Positions 8,170-16,660 of a stretch of 64,000 bases of DNA are shown one piece after another. A model generated the notes under the pieces. That model saw only the letters and a list, made by a program, of their open reading frames with translations, was not told the origin of the DNA and ran no database searches. Source of the DNA: Micromonospora chokoriensis (GTDB lineage: Bacteria; Actinomycetota; Actinomycetes; Mycobacteriales; Micromonosporaceae); assembly GCF_900091505.1 (NCBI RefSeq), contig NZ_LT607409.1, positions 2,852,001 to 2,916,000 on the forward strand. Reading direction: 5' to 3'. The position numbers were made by a program, and so were the translations under genes. Position 1 is the first letter of the stretch, and each line of letters opens with the position of its first letter.

Positions 8170-9894
8170 GTGTCGAATCGCCCGTGGCGCGCCGCCGTCG
8201 CAGCCACCGCCCTGACCGCCCTGCTCGTCTCCGGCTGCTCGGGTGCCGCCGAACGCCCGTCCCCGACGCCCAGCCCCGCCGGCTCCGCCGCGGCGCCGAG
8301 CAGCTCCGCCGCGCCGCCGGCCGGCGACCCCGCCGCCCGCGCCGCCGCGCTGGTCGCGACGCTGTCCGACGAGGACCTGGTCGGCCAGGTGCTGATGCCG
8401 TACGCCTACGGCGACTCGGCGACGAAGGTCTCGGCCGGCTCGGCCGCCGGCAACCAGGCCCTCGCCGGAGTCGACACCCCGGCCGACATGATCAGCAAGT
8501 ACCGGCTGGGTGGCCTGATCCTGGTCGGCTTCAGCGCCGACGACCCGACCAAGGGCAACCAGGAGACGACGAACGTCGACAACCCGAAGCAGGTGCACGA
8601 CCTCACCACCGGCCTGCGCGCCGCCGCCGGTCGGCTCGCCGCCGGCCCCGCGCCCCTGCTGATCGGCACCGACCAGGAGTACGGCGTGGTCACCCGCGTG
8701 ACCGACGGGGTCACACTGCTGCCCAGCGCGCTGGCGGCGGGCGCGGCCGGCGACCCGAAGCTGACCGAGGCCGCCTGGCGGGCCGCCGGTGCCGAGTTGG
8801 CGGCGATGGGAATCAACGTCGACTTCGCCCCGGTGGCCGACGTGCTGGCCACCCGCAGCACCGTGATCGGATCCCGGTCGTACGGCTCCGACCCCCAGCA
8901 GGCCGCAGCGCAGGTGGGCGGTGCCGTCCGTGGCCTGCAGGCGGTCGGGGTGGCGGCCACCCTGAAGCACTTTCCCGGGCACGGCCACAGCGCCGACGAT
9001 TCGCACCAGGACCTGCCGGTGCTCACCCAGTCCGCCGAGGCGTTGCGGAACGGCGCCTGGCCGCCGTTCAGCGCGGGCATGGACGCCGGGGCGATGGCGG
9101 TGATGTCCGGTCACCTGGACGCGCAGGCGATCGACCCGGGGACCCCGGCGACGTTCTCGCACAAGCTGCTCACCGACGTCCTGCGCGGCCAGCTCGGTTT
9201 CCAGGGCGTGGTGATCACCGACGGCATGAACATGCCACCCGCGAAGCGCTGGGCGCCCGGCGAGGCGGCGGTCCGCGCGTTGAACGCCGGTAACGACCTC
9301 ATCCTGATGACCCCGAACGTGGGTCAGGCGTACGACGGGCTGCTCGCCGCGCTGCGCGGCGGCGCACTGCCCCGGACCCGACTGGTCGAGGCGGTCACCC
9401 GTGTGCTGACCATGAAGTTCCGTCTCGCGGAGACCCCGGCCGCGCAGATGTCCACGCTCAACTCCCCGGAGCACCGCGCGGCGGCCGACGCGCTGGCCGC
9501 CGCCGCCGTCACCGTGCTGCGGGGCACCTGCGGCAAGGCGGTGACCGGGCCGATCACCGTCACCTCCTCCGGCGGTCGGGACGGCACCCGGGCCGCGCTC
9601 ACCGCCGCGCTGACGGCCGCCGGAGCGCAGGTGAAGCCCAGCGGCGGGACGATCGTGCACCTGGTCGGCTACGGCGACGGCGCCAAGGACCTGCGGCCCG
9701 ACGCGGCGATCACCGTCGCCATGGACACCCCGTACGTGCTGGCCGACGCGAAGTCGCCGACCCTGCTGGCCACCTACTCGTCCAGCCGGGCCTCGATGAC
9801 CGGGTTGGCCGCCGTGCTGACCGGCAAGGCCAAGCCGAGCGGCCGGTCCCCGGTGGCCGTGCCGGGCCTACCCGCCACCACCTGCGGCACCTGA
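8170..9894 (+). CDS. Glycoside hydrolase family 3 lipoprotein (beta-N-acetylhexosaminidase, NagZ-like)
   Basis: A 574-residue exported glycosidase. The N-terminus is a lipoprotein signal with lipobox LLVSGC, then a low-complexity Ser/Pro/Ala linker to about residue 50. The GH3 barrel follows, with GTDQEYGVV near residue 170, the signature KHFPGHGHSADDSHQDLP near residue 265 (containing the Asp-His acid/base dyad of NagZ-type enzymes) and VVITDGMNM near residue 345 carrying the nucleophile Asp. The C-terminal 130 residues are a smaller second domain. The likely role is release of terminal GlcNAc from peptidoglycan or chitin fragments at the cell surface. GTG start; no strong ribosome site. Confidence 0.92.
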   Translation: MSNRPWRAAVAATALTALLVSGCSGAAERPSPTPSPAGSAAAPSSSAAPPAGDPAARAAALVATLSDEDLVGQVLMPYAYGDSATKVSAGSAAGNQALAGVDTPADMISKYRLGGLILVGFSADDPTKGNQETTNVDNPKQVHDLTTGLRAAAGRLAAGPAPLLIGTDQEYGVVTRVTDGVTLLPSALAAGAAGDPKLTEAAWRAAGAELAAMGINVDFAPVADVLATRSTVIGSRSYGSDPQQAAAQVGGAVRGLQAVGVAATLKHFPGHGHSADDSHQDLPVLTQSAEALRNGAWPPFSAGMDAGAMAVMSGHLDAQAIDPGTPATFSHKLLTDVLRGQLGFQGVVITDGMNMPPAKRWAPGEAAVRALNAGNDLILMTPNVGQAYDGLLAALRGGALPRTRLVEAVTRVLTMKFRLAETPAAQMSTLNSPEHRAAADALAAAAVTVLRGTCGKAVTGPITVTSSGGRDGTRAALTAALTAAGAQVKPSGGTIVHLVGYGDGAKDLRPDAAITVAMDTPYVLADAKSPTLLATYSSSRASMTGLAAVLTGKAKPSGRSPVAVPGLPATTCGT

Positions 9895-9963
9895 ACCGGC
9901 GCGGACAGCTCGGCGGCGAAAACGGGTCGCCCGAGGCCCGGAGGGCCTGACAGGCTCGCAGGC

Positions 9964-10182
9964 ATGGGAGTGGCAGCGGGATTCCGGCACGTGCAACGGG
10001 CCGACGGCACCGTGGTGATCACCCACCACGGGCAGGTGGCCGGCACGCTGCGCGGTGCCCGGGCGGCGGAGTTCCTCGCCGAGGTCGACGACGACCCGCA
10101 GGTGGTGATGGCCCGCTGGACCGGCAACTACCGCCGCGGCAACGAGCGCACCGCGAAGCAGCACCCCCGCAACCGGGGTTGA
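9964..10182 (+). CDS. Conserved small protein of unknown function
   Basis: A 72-residue protein, not recognised. It contains FRHVQRADGTVVITHHGQVAGTLR, suggesting a small beta-sheet, then an Ala/Glu helix and a basic tail ending KQHPRNRG. High GC at third positions and its own downstream terminator support it as a real gene. It sits 70 bp after the NagZ-like gene and is convergent with fabF. No signal or membrane segment. Confidence 0.65.
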   Translation: MGVAAGFRHVQRADGTVVITHHGQVAGTLRGARAAEFLAEVDDDPQVVMARWTGNYRRGNERTAKQHPRNRG

Positions 10183-10189
10183 ACGAGCA

Positions 10190-10223
10190 GAACGGGCCAC
10201 CTCCGACCGGAGGTGGCCCGTTC
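10190..10223. terminator. Bidirectional terminator between the small gene and fabF
   Basis: GAACGGGCCACCTCC and its exact complement GGAGGTGGCCCGTTC form a perfect 15 bp stem with a four-base loop, placed between convergent genes. It should end both the rightward small gene and the leftward fab operon. Confidence 0.9.
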
Positions 10224-10233
10224 CACGGCAGGC

Positions 10234-11460
10234 TCAGGGCCGGGCGAAGACCAACGCCACGTTGTGACCGCCGAAACCGAACGCGTTGTTCAGCGCGGCC
10301 GGAATCTCCATGTGGCGGGCCTTGTGCGCGGCGACGTCCAGGGTGAGGCCGGGCTCCGGGTCGTCGAGGTTGATCGTCGGAGGGACGACACCGTCGCGGA
10401 TGGCCAGGATGGTGGCGATCGACTCCAGCGCCCCGGCCGCACCGAGCAGGTGACCGGTCATCGACTTCGTCGCGGACAGCACCGGGTGGTCACCGAGCGC
10501 CTTGTGCAGCCCGCTGATCTCCAGCATGTCCCCGACCGGGGTCGAGGTGGCGTGCGCGTTGACGTGCACGATGTCCTGCTTCGCCACGTCCGCGTCCGCG
10601 ATCGCCTTGGCGATGGCCCGGATGGCGCCCTCGCCCTCGGCGTGCGGCTGCACGATGTCGTACGCGTCGGAGGTGATCCCGGCGCCGGCGAGGCGCGCGT
10701 ACACCCGGGCGCCCCGGGCGGCCGCGTGCTCGGCCCGCTCCAACACCACGATGCCGGCGCCCTCGCCGAGGACGAAGCCGTCGCGGCCCCGGTCCCACGG
10801 GCGGGAGGCGCGCTCCGGCTCGTCGTTGCGGGTCGACATGGCCCGCATCGAGCTGAAGCCGGCGATCGGCAGCGGGTGGATGACCGCCTCGGTGCCACCG
10901 GCCACCACCACGTCGGCCCGGCCGGAGCGGATGATGTCCAGGCCGAGGGCGATCGCCTCGGCGCCGGTGGCGCAGGCGCTGGCCACCGAGTGCACGCCGG
11001 CCTTCGCGCCCAGCTCCAGACCGACCCAGGCGGCCGGACCGTTCGGCATCAGCATCGGGATCGTGTGCGGGGAGACCCGCCGTGGCCCGGAAGCCTCCAG
11101 GATGTCGTCCTGGGCGAGCAGGGTGGTGGCGCCACCGATACCGGAGCCGACGCTGACGGCCAACCGTTCCCCGTCGAGGTCGGAGCCGGCGAGGCCGGCG
11201 TCCGCCCAGGCCTGCTGCGCCGCGATGATCGCGATCGCCTCGGAGCGGTCCAGTCGGCGCAGTCGGACCCGGTCCAGCACCTCGGACGGCTCCACGGCCA
11301 GCTGGGCGGCGATCCGGACCGGCAGTTGCGCGGCCCACTCCTGGGTGAGGGCACTCACCCCGGAGCGGCCGGCGAGCATGGCGTCCCAGGTCGACGCGAC
11401 GTCCCCGCCAAGCGGGGTCGTCGCGCCGAGCCCGGTGACGACGACGTCAGGACGACTCAT
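10234..11460 (-). CDS. fabF: 3-oxoacyl-[acyl-carrier-protein] synthase II (KAS II)
   Basis: A 408-residue beta-ketoacyl-ACP synthase II, condensing malonyl-ACP with growing acyl-ACP in type II fatty-acid synthesis. The opening VVVTGLGATTPLGGD, catalytic Cys in VASACATGAEA near residue 165, and the two active-site His in HVNAHATSTPVGD near residue 300 and KSMTGHLLGAAG near residue 337 are present, with the closing FGFGGHNVALVF. It is the last gene of the leftward fasR-fabD-fabH-acpP-fabF block, two bases after acpP, and ends at a strong hairpin. Confidence 0.97.
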   Translation of the reverse strand: MSRPDVVVTGLGATTPLGGDVASTWDAMLAGRSGVSALTQEWAAQLPVRIAAQLAVEPSEVLDRVRLRRLDRSEAIAIIAAQQAWADAGLAGSDLDGERLAVSVGSGIGGATTLLAQDDILEASGPRRVSPHTIPMLMPNGPAAWVGLELGAKAGVHSVASACATGAEAIALGLDIIRSGRADVVVAGGTEAVIHPLPIAGFSSMRAMSTRNDEPERASRPWDRGRDGFVLGEGAGIVVLERAEHAAARGARVYARLAGAGITSDAYDIVQPHAEGEGAIRAIAKAIADADVAKQDIVHVNAHATSTPVGDMLEISGLHKALGDHPVLSATKSMTGHLLGAAGALESIATILAIRDGVVPPTINLDDPEPGLTLDVAAHKARHMEIPAALNNAFGFGGHNVALVFARP

Positions 11461-11462
11461 GA

Positions 11463-11702
11463 TCAGGACTGCGCCGCGATGTAGCTGACGGCGTCACCGA
11501 CGGTCTTGAGGTTCTGCACCTCGTTGTCCGGGATCTTGACGCCGAACTTCTCCTCGGCGGCGACCACGACCTCCACCATGGAGAGCGAGTCGACGTCGAG
11601 GTCGTCGGTGAAGGACTTCCCCTCGGCCACGTCGTCCGGGTTCACCCCGGCAACCTCTTCGAGGATCTCGGCGAGGCCGGTGGTGATCTCGTCACGGGTC
11701 AT
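11463..11702 (-). CDS. acpP: Acyl carrier protein
   Basis: A 79-residue acidic acyl carrier protein. Ser in the motif DVDSLSMVEV near residue 40 receives the 4'-phosphopantetheine arm on which fatty acyl chains are carried. Helical pattern and length are standard. It lies between fabH and fabF, as in other actinobacteria, and is almost certainly co-transcribed with them. ATG start with a GAAAGGAACC ribosome-site region upstream. Confidence 0.97.
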   Translation of the reverse strand: MTRDEITTGLAEILEEVAGVNPDDVAEGKSFTDDLDVDSLSMVEVVVAAEEKFGVKIPDNEVQNLKTVGDAVSYIAAQS

Positions 11703-11785
11703 TGCTGTTGGTTCCTTTCATCGGGGTTTCCGGCGGACGGCGTCGCCGACCGCCACTCCTGGACGCGTACGCGCCCGAGGGGGTA

Positions 11786-12730
11786 TCAGGGGCAGCGGAC
11801 GACCTGACCGGCGTAGGTCAGGCCACCGCCGAAACCGAACAGCAGCACCGGCGCGCCCGAGGGCACCTCGCGGCGCTCGACCAGCTTGGACAGGGCCAGC
11901 GGCACGCTCGCCGCGGAGGTGTTGCCGGACTCGACGATGTCCTTCGCGATGATCGCGTTGGGGATGTTGAGTCGCTTGGCGATGCCGTCGATGATCCGGG
12001 CGTTGGCCTGGTGCGGCACGAACGCGGCCAGCTCCGACGGGTCGACCCCGGCCCGCTCGCAGGCCTGCAGGGCGAGTGGCGCGATCGCGGTGGTGGCCCA
12101 GCGGAACACCGCCTGCCCCTCCTGCTGGACGTACGGGCGCCAGCCCTCGATGCGTACCGCGTCGCTCTTCTCCGGCACCGAACCCCAGACCACCGGCCCG
12201 ATCCCGGCCGGCTCGTCGTCGGCGGTGGCGGAGACCACCGCGGCGCCGGCGCCGTCGGCGAAGATGATGCAGGTGGAGCGGTCGGTCCAGTCGGTGAAGT
12301 CGGACAACTTCTCCGCGCCGATGACGAGCGCGTTGCGGGACGCGCCGGCCCGGATGGCGTGGTCGACGGTGCCCAGCGCGTACGCGAAGCCGGAGCAGGC
12401 GGTGTTGACGTCGAACGCGCCCGGGGCGGTGATGCCCAGCTTGGCGGCGACCCGGCAGGCCACGTTGGGGCTGCGGTCGATGGAGGTGCAGGTGGCCACC
12501 ACGACCAGGTCGATGTCGGCGGCGGTCAGGCCCGAGTTGGCCAGCGCCTTACCGGCGGCGGCGGCGGCCATGTCGGCCACCGTCTCACTGTCGGCGATCC
12601 GCCGGCTGACGATGCCGACCCGGTCCCGGATCCACTCGTCGTTGGTGTCGACGAGCTGCGCGATGTCGTCGTTGGTCACCACCCGGGAGGGTTGGTAGTG
12701 CCCCATCGAGACGATGCGACTGCCAGTCAT
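11786..12730 (-). CDS. fabH: 3-oxoacyl-[acyl-carrier-protein] synthase III
   Basis: A 314-residue KAS III, which starts fatty-acid synthesis by condensing an acyl-CoA primer with malonyl-ACP; actinomycete forms accept branched primers. The catalytic Cys is in DVNTACSGFAYAL near residue 112, the His in VPHQANARIID near residue 245, and Asn in ESGNTSAASVP near residue 275, completing the Cys-His-Asn triad. Its ATG overlaps the fabD stop codon by four bases (ATGA), showing translational coupling. The tail GFGGGLTYAGQVVRCP is typical. Confidence 0.97.
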   Translation of the reverse strand: MTGSRIVSMGHYQPSRVVTNDDIAQLVDTNDEWIRDRVGIVSRRIADSETVADMAAAAAGKALANSGLTAADIDLVVVATCTSIDRSPNVACRVAAKLGITAPGAFDVNTACSGFAYALGTVDHAIRAGASRNALVIGAEKLSDFTDWTDRSTCIIFADGAGAAVVSATADDEPAGIGPVVWGSVPEKSDAVRIEGWRPYVQQEGQAVFRWATTAIAPLALQACERAGVDPSELAAFVPHQANARIIDGIAKRLNIPNAIIAKDIVESGNTSAASVPLALSKLVERREVPSGAPVLLFGFGGGLTYAGQVVRCP

Positions 12731-13653
12731 GAGCGACCTCCGATGCGGGCGATCAGGTCCCGTGCGGCCGGCAGGTCGTCCGGGGTGTTCAGGGTGACGA
12801 TCTCCGGGGCGCCGTCGCCCTTGAGGTCCCGCTTCACCAACCCGGCGAGAGTGCCGGCCGGTGGCAACTCGATCACGCCGGTGACCCCGAGGTCGGCCAG
12901 CGTACGCATGCACAGATCCCACCGCACCGGCGCGGTGACCTGACGCACGAGGCGCCGCACCATCTCGGCGCCGTTGTCGACCGCCGTGCCGTCGAGGTTC
13001 GACAGCAGGAGGCGGACCGGGTCGGCGGGGGTGATCTCGGCGGCGACCGCGGCGAGCGCGGTCTCGGCCGGGGCCATGTACGGGGTGTGGAACGCGCCGG
13101 CCACCTTGAGCCGGATGATCCGCGCCCGCGCGGGCGGCTCGGCGGCGAGCTTGTCGAGCCCGTCCAGCGAACCGGCGGCGACGATCTGCCCGGCGCCGTT
13201 GCGGTTGCCCGGGTACAACCCGTTGGTCTCGATCGCGGCGAGCACCTCGTCGGGGTCACCGCCGAGCACCGCGGCCATGCCGGTCGGCTCCAGCGCGCAC
13301 GCGGCCGCCATCTCCCGGCCACGGACCCCGGCGAGGCTGATCGCGGCCTCGGCCGACAGCACGCCGGCGAGGACGGCGGCACCCAGCTCGCCGACGCTGT
13401 GACCGGCGGTGAGCGCGACGTCGTCCATCGGCAGGTGTTCGCCGGCGAGCAGCGCCGCGGCGACCAGCAGCGGCTGGGTGCGGGCGGTGTCCTTGATCTC
13501 GTCGGCGTCGGCGTCGGTGCCCAGATGCAGCAGGTCGACCCCGGCGAGCGCCGACCACTCGCGCAGACGCGCCTCCGTGCCGGTCAGGTCGAGCCAGGGG
13601 GTCAGGAAGCCGGGTTTCTGAGAACCCTGGCCGGGACTAAGTACGGCGAGCAC
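12727..13653 (-). CDS. fabD: Malonyl CoA-acyl carrier protein transacylase
   Basis: A 308-residue malonyl transferase, loading malonate from CoA onto ACP. SPGQGSQKPG opens the protein, the nucleophile Ser is in TAGHSVGELGAA near residue 90, an Arg in GREMAAAC near residue 117, and the catalytic His in AGAFHTPYM near residue 195. GTG start at 13651-13653 with GGGAGAG about ten bases upstream. It is the first of the fab genes and follows fasR by about 80 bp, where a probable FasR operator lies. Confidence 0.96.
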   Translation of the reverse strand: MLAVLSPGQGSQKPGFLTPWLDLTGTEARLREWSALAGVDLLHLGTDADADEIKDTARTQPLLVAAALLAGEHLPMDDVALTAGHSVGELGAAVLAGVLSAEAAISLAGVRGREMAAACALEPTGMAAVLGGDPDEVLAAIETNGLYPGNRNGAGQIVAAGSLDGLDKLAAEPPARARIIRLKVAGAFHTPYMAPAETALAAVAAEITPADPVRLLLSNLDGTAVDNGAEMVRRLVRQVTAPVRWDLCMRTLADLGVTGVIELPPAGTLAGLVKRDLKGDGAPEIVTLNTPDDLPAARDLIARIGGRS

Positions 13654-13718
13654 GCCTATGACTCTCCCGGATACGCGCGGGTAACGCTGTGCCGCCTTCG
13701 ACCAAACCGCACTAGGAC

Positions 13719-13739
13719 CTTTGGAGGTTTCCTACAGAG
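13719..13739. promoter_or_regulatory. Candidate FasR operator before fabD
   Basis: On the minus strand CTCTGTAGG-aaa-CCTCCAAAG is an interrupted palindrome (7 of 9 positions pair) overlapping the last codons of the regulator gene and about 70 bp before fabD. FasR of Streptomyces is known to activate fabDHPF by binding the fabD promoter region. That this exact repeat is the site here is inference from position and symmetry. Confidence 0.5.
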
Positions 13740-14997
13740 ATCGGCGGGGATCATCCTCGTTTTGGGCGGTTTTCCGGGTGGCCGGGGTCATTGTCTGAGT
13801 CGGGACGGATGAGGTGATCGGGGCAACCGGATCCAACCGGCCCACGGTCAGCGCGACCTGGAGAGCGAACGCGTCCCGGGGAGACAACGGCGAGAAGCCG
13901 GTCACCTCGGCGATCCGCCGCAACCGGTACCGCACCGTGTTCGGGTGGACGAACAACGCCCGTGCCGCGCTCTCCAGCGTGCCGCCGGCGGCCAGGAACG
14001 CGTCCAGGGTCGCCAACAGTTCGCCGCCGGCGCGCACCAGCGTCGCGTACACGTCGTGCCGCAACCGCCGGCGGGCCTCGGCGTCGCCCGCGAGAGCCCG
14101 CTCCGGCAACAGGTCGGCGGCCGGCACCGGCCGGGGGGCGCTCGGCCACGCCGGCGCCGCCCGGAAACCGGACAACGCCGCCCGAGCCGACTCGGTCGCC
14201 TCGTCCAGGCTCGGCACCGCCGGCCCGACCACCACCGGGCCGTCCCCGAACGCGCTCAGCAACTTGGCCGTGGCGGCCATCGGATCGGCCGCGCCACCCA
14301 GCACGATCACCAGTCGGTCGCCGTGGACACCGCCGATCACCTCCACGCCGATCCGGCGGGCCTGCCGATAGACCACGTGCAGCACCGCGGAGACCTCCCC
14401 GCCGGGCGACCGGCCGACAGCGACCGCCACCGGCGGCGCGTCCGCCCAGCCGAGCGCGGCGGCCCGACTGGCCAGCACGTCCGGCGAGTCACCGCGCAGC
14501 AGCGCGTCGACCAGCAGGGCCTGCAACCGGGCGTCCCAGGCGCCACGGGACTCGGCGGCCCGCGCGTACACCCGGGCGGCGGCGAACGCGATCTCCCGCG
14601 AGAAGCGCAGCACCGCCTCGCGCAGCTGCTGCTCCTCGCCCTCGGCGGCCAGGTGCGACACCTGCTCCTCGACCACGTCGATGGTCACCTTGATCAACGC
14701 CACGGTCTGCTGGAGGGTGATCGACCGGGCCAGCGCCTGCGGGGCGGCGGCGAAGACCTCGTCCGAGACCTCCTGGGTGCTGTCCGCCGTGCCGCCGCCG
14801 TCCTGCAACCACTGCACCAGGGAGCGCGCGCCGGCCTGGGCCACCAGCATCACCCAGGAGCGCTGGTCGGCCGGCAGCGCCCGGAACCAGGGCAGGGTCT
14901 CGTCCATCCGGGCCACGCTGGAGGTGGCCAGCGCCCCCGCCGAACGTTCGATCCGGCGCAGCGTGGCCGACAGCTCTCCACCGCCCGGCGTGCTCAC
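13732..14997 (-). CDS. fasR: PucR-family transcriptional regulator (FasR), activator of fatty-acid synthesis
   Basis: A 421-residue regulator of the PucR/CdaR type. The C-terminal helix-turn-helix is clear: AAGGTLESAARALFVHPNTVRYRLRRIAEVTG near residue 360-395, the family signature. The middle (about 150-300) is a GGDEF-like/ligand-sensing region. In Streptomyces coelicolor the gene at this place is FasR, which activates fabDHPF and responds to acyl status; the same gene order here supports the name. GTG 14995-14997 is the most plausible start, although no good ribosome site is visible and translation may be leaderless. A candidate operator overlaps the 3' end. Confidence 0.88.
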   Translation of the reverse strand: MSTPGGGELSATLRRIERSAGALATSSVARMDETLPWFRALPADQRSWVMLVAQAGARSLVQWLQDGGGTADSTQEVSDEVFAAAPQALARSITLQQTVALIKVTIDVVEEQVSHLAAEGEEQQLREAVLRFSREIAFAAARVYARAAESRGAWDARLQALLVDALLRGDSPDVLASRAAALGWADAPPVAVAVGRSPGGEVSAVLHVVYRQARRIGVEVIGGVHGDRLVIVLGGAADPMAATAKLLSAFGDGPVVVGPAVPSLDEATESARAALSGFRAAPAWPSAPRPVPAADLLPERALAGDAEARRRLRHDVYATLVRAGGELLATLDAFLAAGGTLESAARALFVHPNTVRYRLRRIAEVTGFSPLSPRDAFALQVALTVGRLDPVAPITSSVPTQTMTPATRKTAQNEDDPRRSL

Positions 14998-15044
14998 CGC
15001 ACTAGCCTGACACGTCCTGAGCAGGCCATCCACGTCGGCACCGG

Positions 15045-15884
15045 TTAGGCGGTAGCGGCGAGGGCTTTCCGGCCGGCGCCCTTGACCGACGCCGTCAGCG
15101 CCCCTTCGGGGCTGTGCAGCAGACACCCCACGCTGAGCGCGCCCGCCTGCCACTCGGGCTCGCCCTCCGGCGTGAACCAGAACAACTGGAACCGGCCCTC
15201 CACGTCGGTCTCCGACACCCCGACGTACCGGGAGACGACGGCCCGGCACCCCGCGTGCCTGATGTCGTCGGTCAACGTCTCGACCTCCGGCCCGGCCCGC
15301 CAGATGCCCGCGAACTCGGTGTCGTGCGGCCCCGTGCAGGAGGCGGGCGGCAGGTCGCCCGACTCGGTCGGATCGTTGAAGCACGTGTACCGGAACGGCG
15401 AGTCACCGGCCAGGGCACCGCGCAGGCTGTTCGCCCTGGGGTTGGGGAACCACCGGTCCACCGCGTGCATCTCCAGCAGGTCGCAGCGGTACCACCGCTC
15501 ACCCGCCTCCCAGCGCGCAGCCGACGGGACCAGCGTCCGCATCGCCAGCCGTGACTCGCGCCACTCGCCGCCCAGGAAGACGGCGGCATCGGCGTCGCAG
15601 GCCTCGTACAGTCGGGAGATCGCCTCGGTGCCGGGGGCCGGCGGCGCCGACGCGGCGCCCTCCGCGCCGGTGATCCGGCCGACCAGGAACGTCTCCACCT
15701 CGTGTTTCGAGGAGCAGGGAATCGGGAGGTACGCCTCAGGGCTGCGTTCGTCGGCGGCGGTGGCGTGGCACACCCCCGCCGAGGGGACGAAGGTCGAGGT
15801 CGCCTTCGCGGAGGGGCCGCCGTCACAACCGCCTGCCCCGAGGGTCAACGCCACCAGGATTGCCGAGCCCCACGAACGTCGCAC
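15045..15884 (-). CDS. Septum-formation family lipoprotein
   Basis: A 279-residue exported lipoprotein: signal peptide with lipobox TLGAGGC near residue 20. Two related halves follow, each with the Cys-His pattern of the Septum_form (PF13845-like) family: GVCH...PCSSKHEVETFLVG and a W-Y-R-C in the first half, then YTCFND...CTGPHDTEFAGIW and GCLLH in the second. The paired Cys probably form disulfides. In mycobacteria and relatives this family is linked to cell division and envelope stress, but the precise role is unknown. It is transcribed leftward between the response regulator and fasR. Confidence 0.82.
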   Translation of the reverse strand: MRRSWGSAILVALTLGAGGCDGGPSAKATSTFVPSAGVCHATAADERSPEAYLPIPCSSKHEVETFLVGRITGAEGAASAPPAPGTEAISRLYEACDADAAVFLGGEWRESRLAMRTLVPSAARWEAGERWYRCDLLEMHAVDRWFPNPRANSLRGALAGDSPFRYTCFNDPTESGDLPPASCTGPHDTEFAGIWRAGPEVETLTDDIRHAGCRAVVSRYVGVSETDVEGRFQLFWFTPEGEPEWQAGALSVGCLLHSPEGALTASVKGAGRKALAATA

Positions 15885-15976
15885 GTCGTCCCCATCCTGA
15901 GCGGCCGCATCGGCGTGAATGCCGGACAGCGTACGACGGGTCGATGACCGTCATCGTCCAGGGTGGACTCCCACAC

Positions 15977-16660
15977 TCACGGGTGCGGGGGAGGGGGCAG
16001 GCCCAGCTCCTGGGCCAGGATCGCGGCCTGCACCCGGCTGCGCAGGTCCAGCTTCGCCAGGATCCGGCTCACGTGCGTCTTGGTGGTGCTCTCCGCCAGC
16101 ACCAGCCGTTCGGCGATCTGCTGGTTGGACAGGCCCAGGCCGAGGCAGGCCAGCACGTCGCGCTCACGGGGGGTGAGGGTGGCCAGCGCGGCCCGGGTGG
16201 CGGCCGACGCGGTCGGCGCGGTGGCCGCGAAAGCGGTGATCAACCGGCGGGTCACGGCGGGTGCGATGAACCCGTCACCACGCGCCACCGTCCGCACCGC
16301 GTCCACCAGACCGTCGGCGTCGGTGTCCTTCAGCAGGAACCCGGCCGCGCCGGCCCGCAACGCGCCGAAGACGTACTCGTCGAGGTCGAAGGTGGTGAGC
16401 ACCAGCACGTCGGCGAGCGCGTCGGTGACGATCTCCCGGGTCGCGGAGATCCCGTCCCGGCGCGGCATGCGGACGTCCAGCACCGCCACGTCCGGGCGCA
16501 GCTCCCGACACAACCGCACCGCTTCCGCACCGTCGGCCGCCTCGCCGACCACCTTCACGCCCGGGGAACCGCCCAGGATCAGGACCAGACCGGCCCGTAC
16601 CGCCGGCTGGTCGTCCGCGAGCACCACCCGCACCGTCGTCGCCCCCGCCGCGCTGCTCAC
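15977..16660 (-). CDS. NarL/LuxR-family response regulator
   Basis: A 227-residue two-component response regulator. The receiver domain (about 10-125) shows the acidic pair DD in VVLADDQPA, phosphoacceptor Asp in AVLDVRMPRRDG near residue 62, the Thr in LVLTTFD and Lys in FLLKDTDA. The C-terminal LuxR helix-turn-helix (about 160-220) has LTPRERDVLACLGLGLSNQQIAERL and TTKTHVSRILAKL. The GTG start overlaps the kinase stop codon by four bases (GTGA), so the pair is translationally coupled. The target genes are unknown; the neighbouring lipoprotein gene is one possibility. Confidence 0.95.
   Translation of the reverse strand: MSSAAGATTVRVVLADDQPAVRAGLVLILGGSPGVKVVGEAADGAEAVRLCRELRPDVAVLDVRMPRRDGISATREIVTDALADVLVLTTFDLDEYVFGALRAGAAGFLLKDTDADGLVDAVRTVARGDGFIAPAVTRRLITAFAATAPTASAATRAALATLTPRERDVLACLGLGLSNQQIAERLVLAESTTKTHVSRILAKLDLRSRVQAAILAQELGLPPPPHP

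Noticed and set aside
8044..9660. Long open frame opposite the GH3 gene
   Set aside because: The GH3 signature KHFPGHG and lipobox support the plus strand; the other frame is an antisense shadow.
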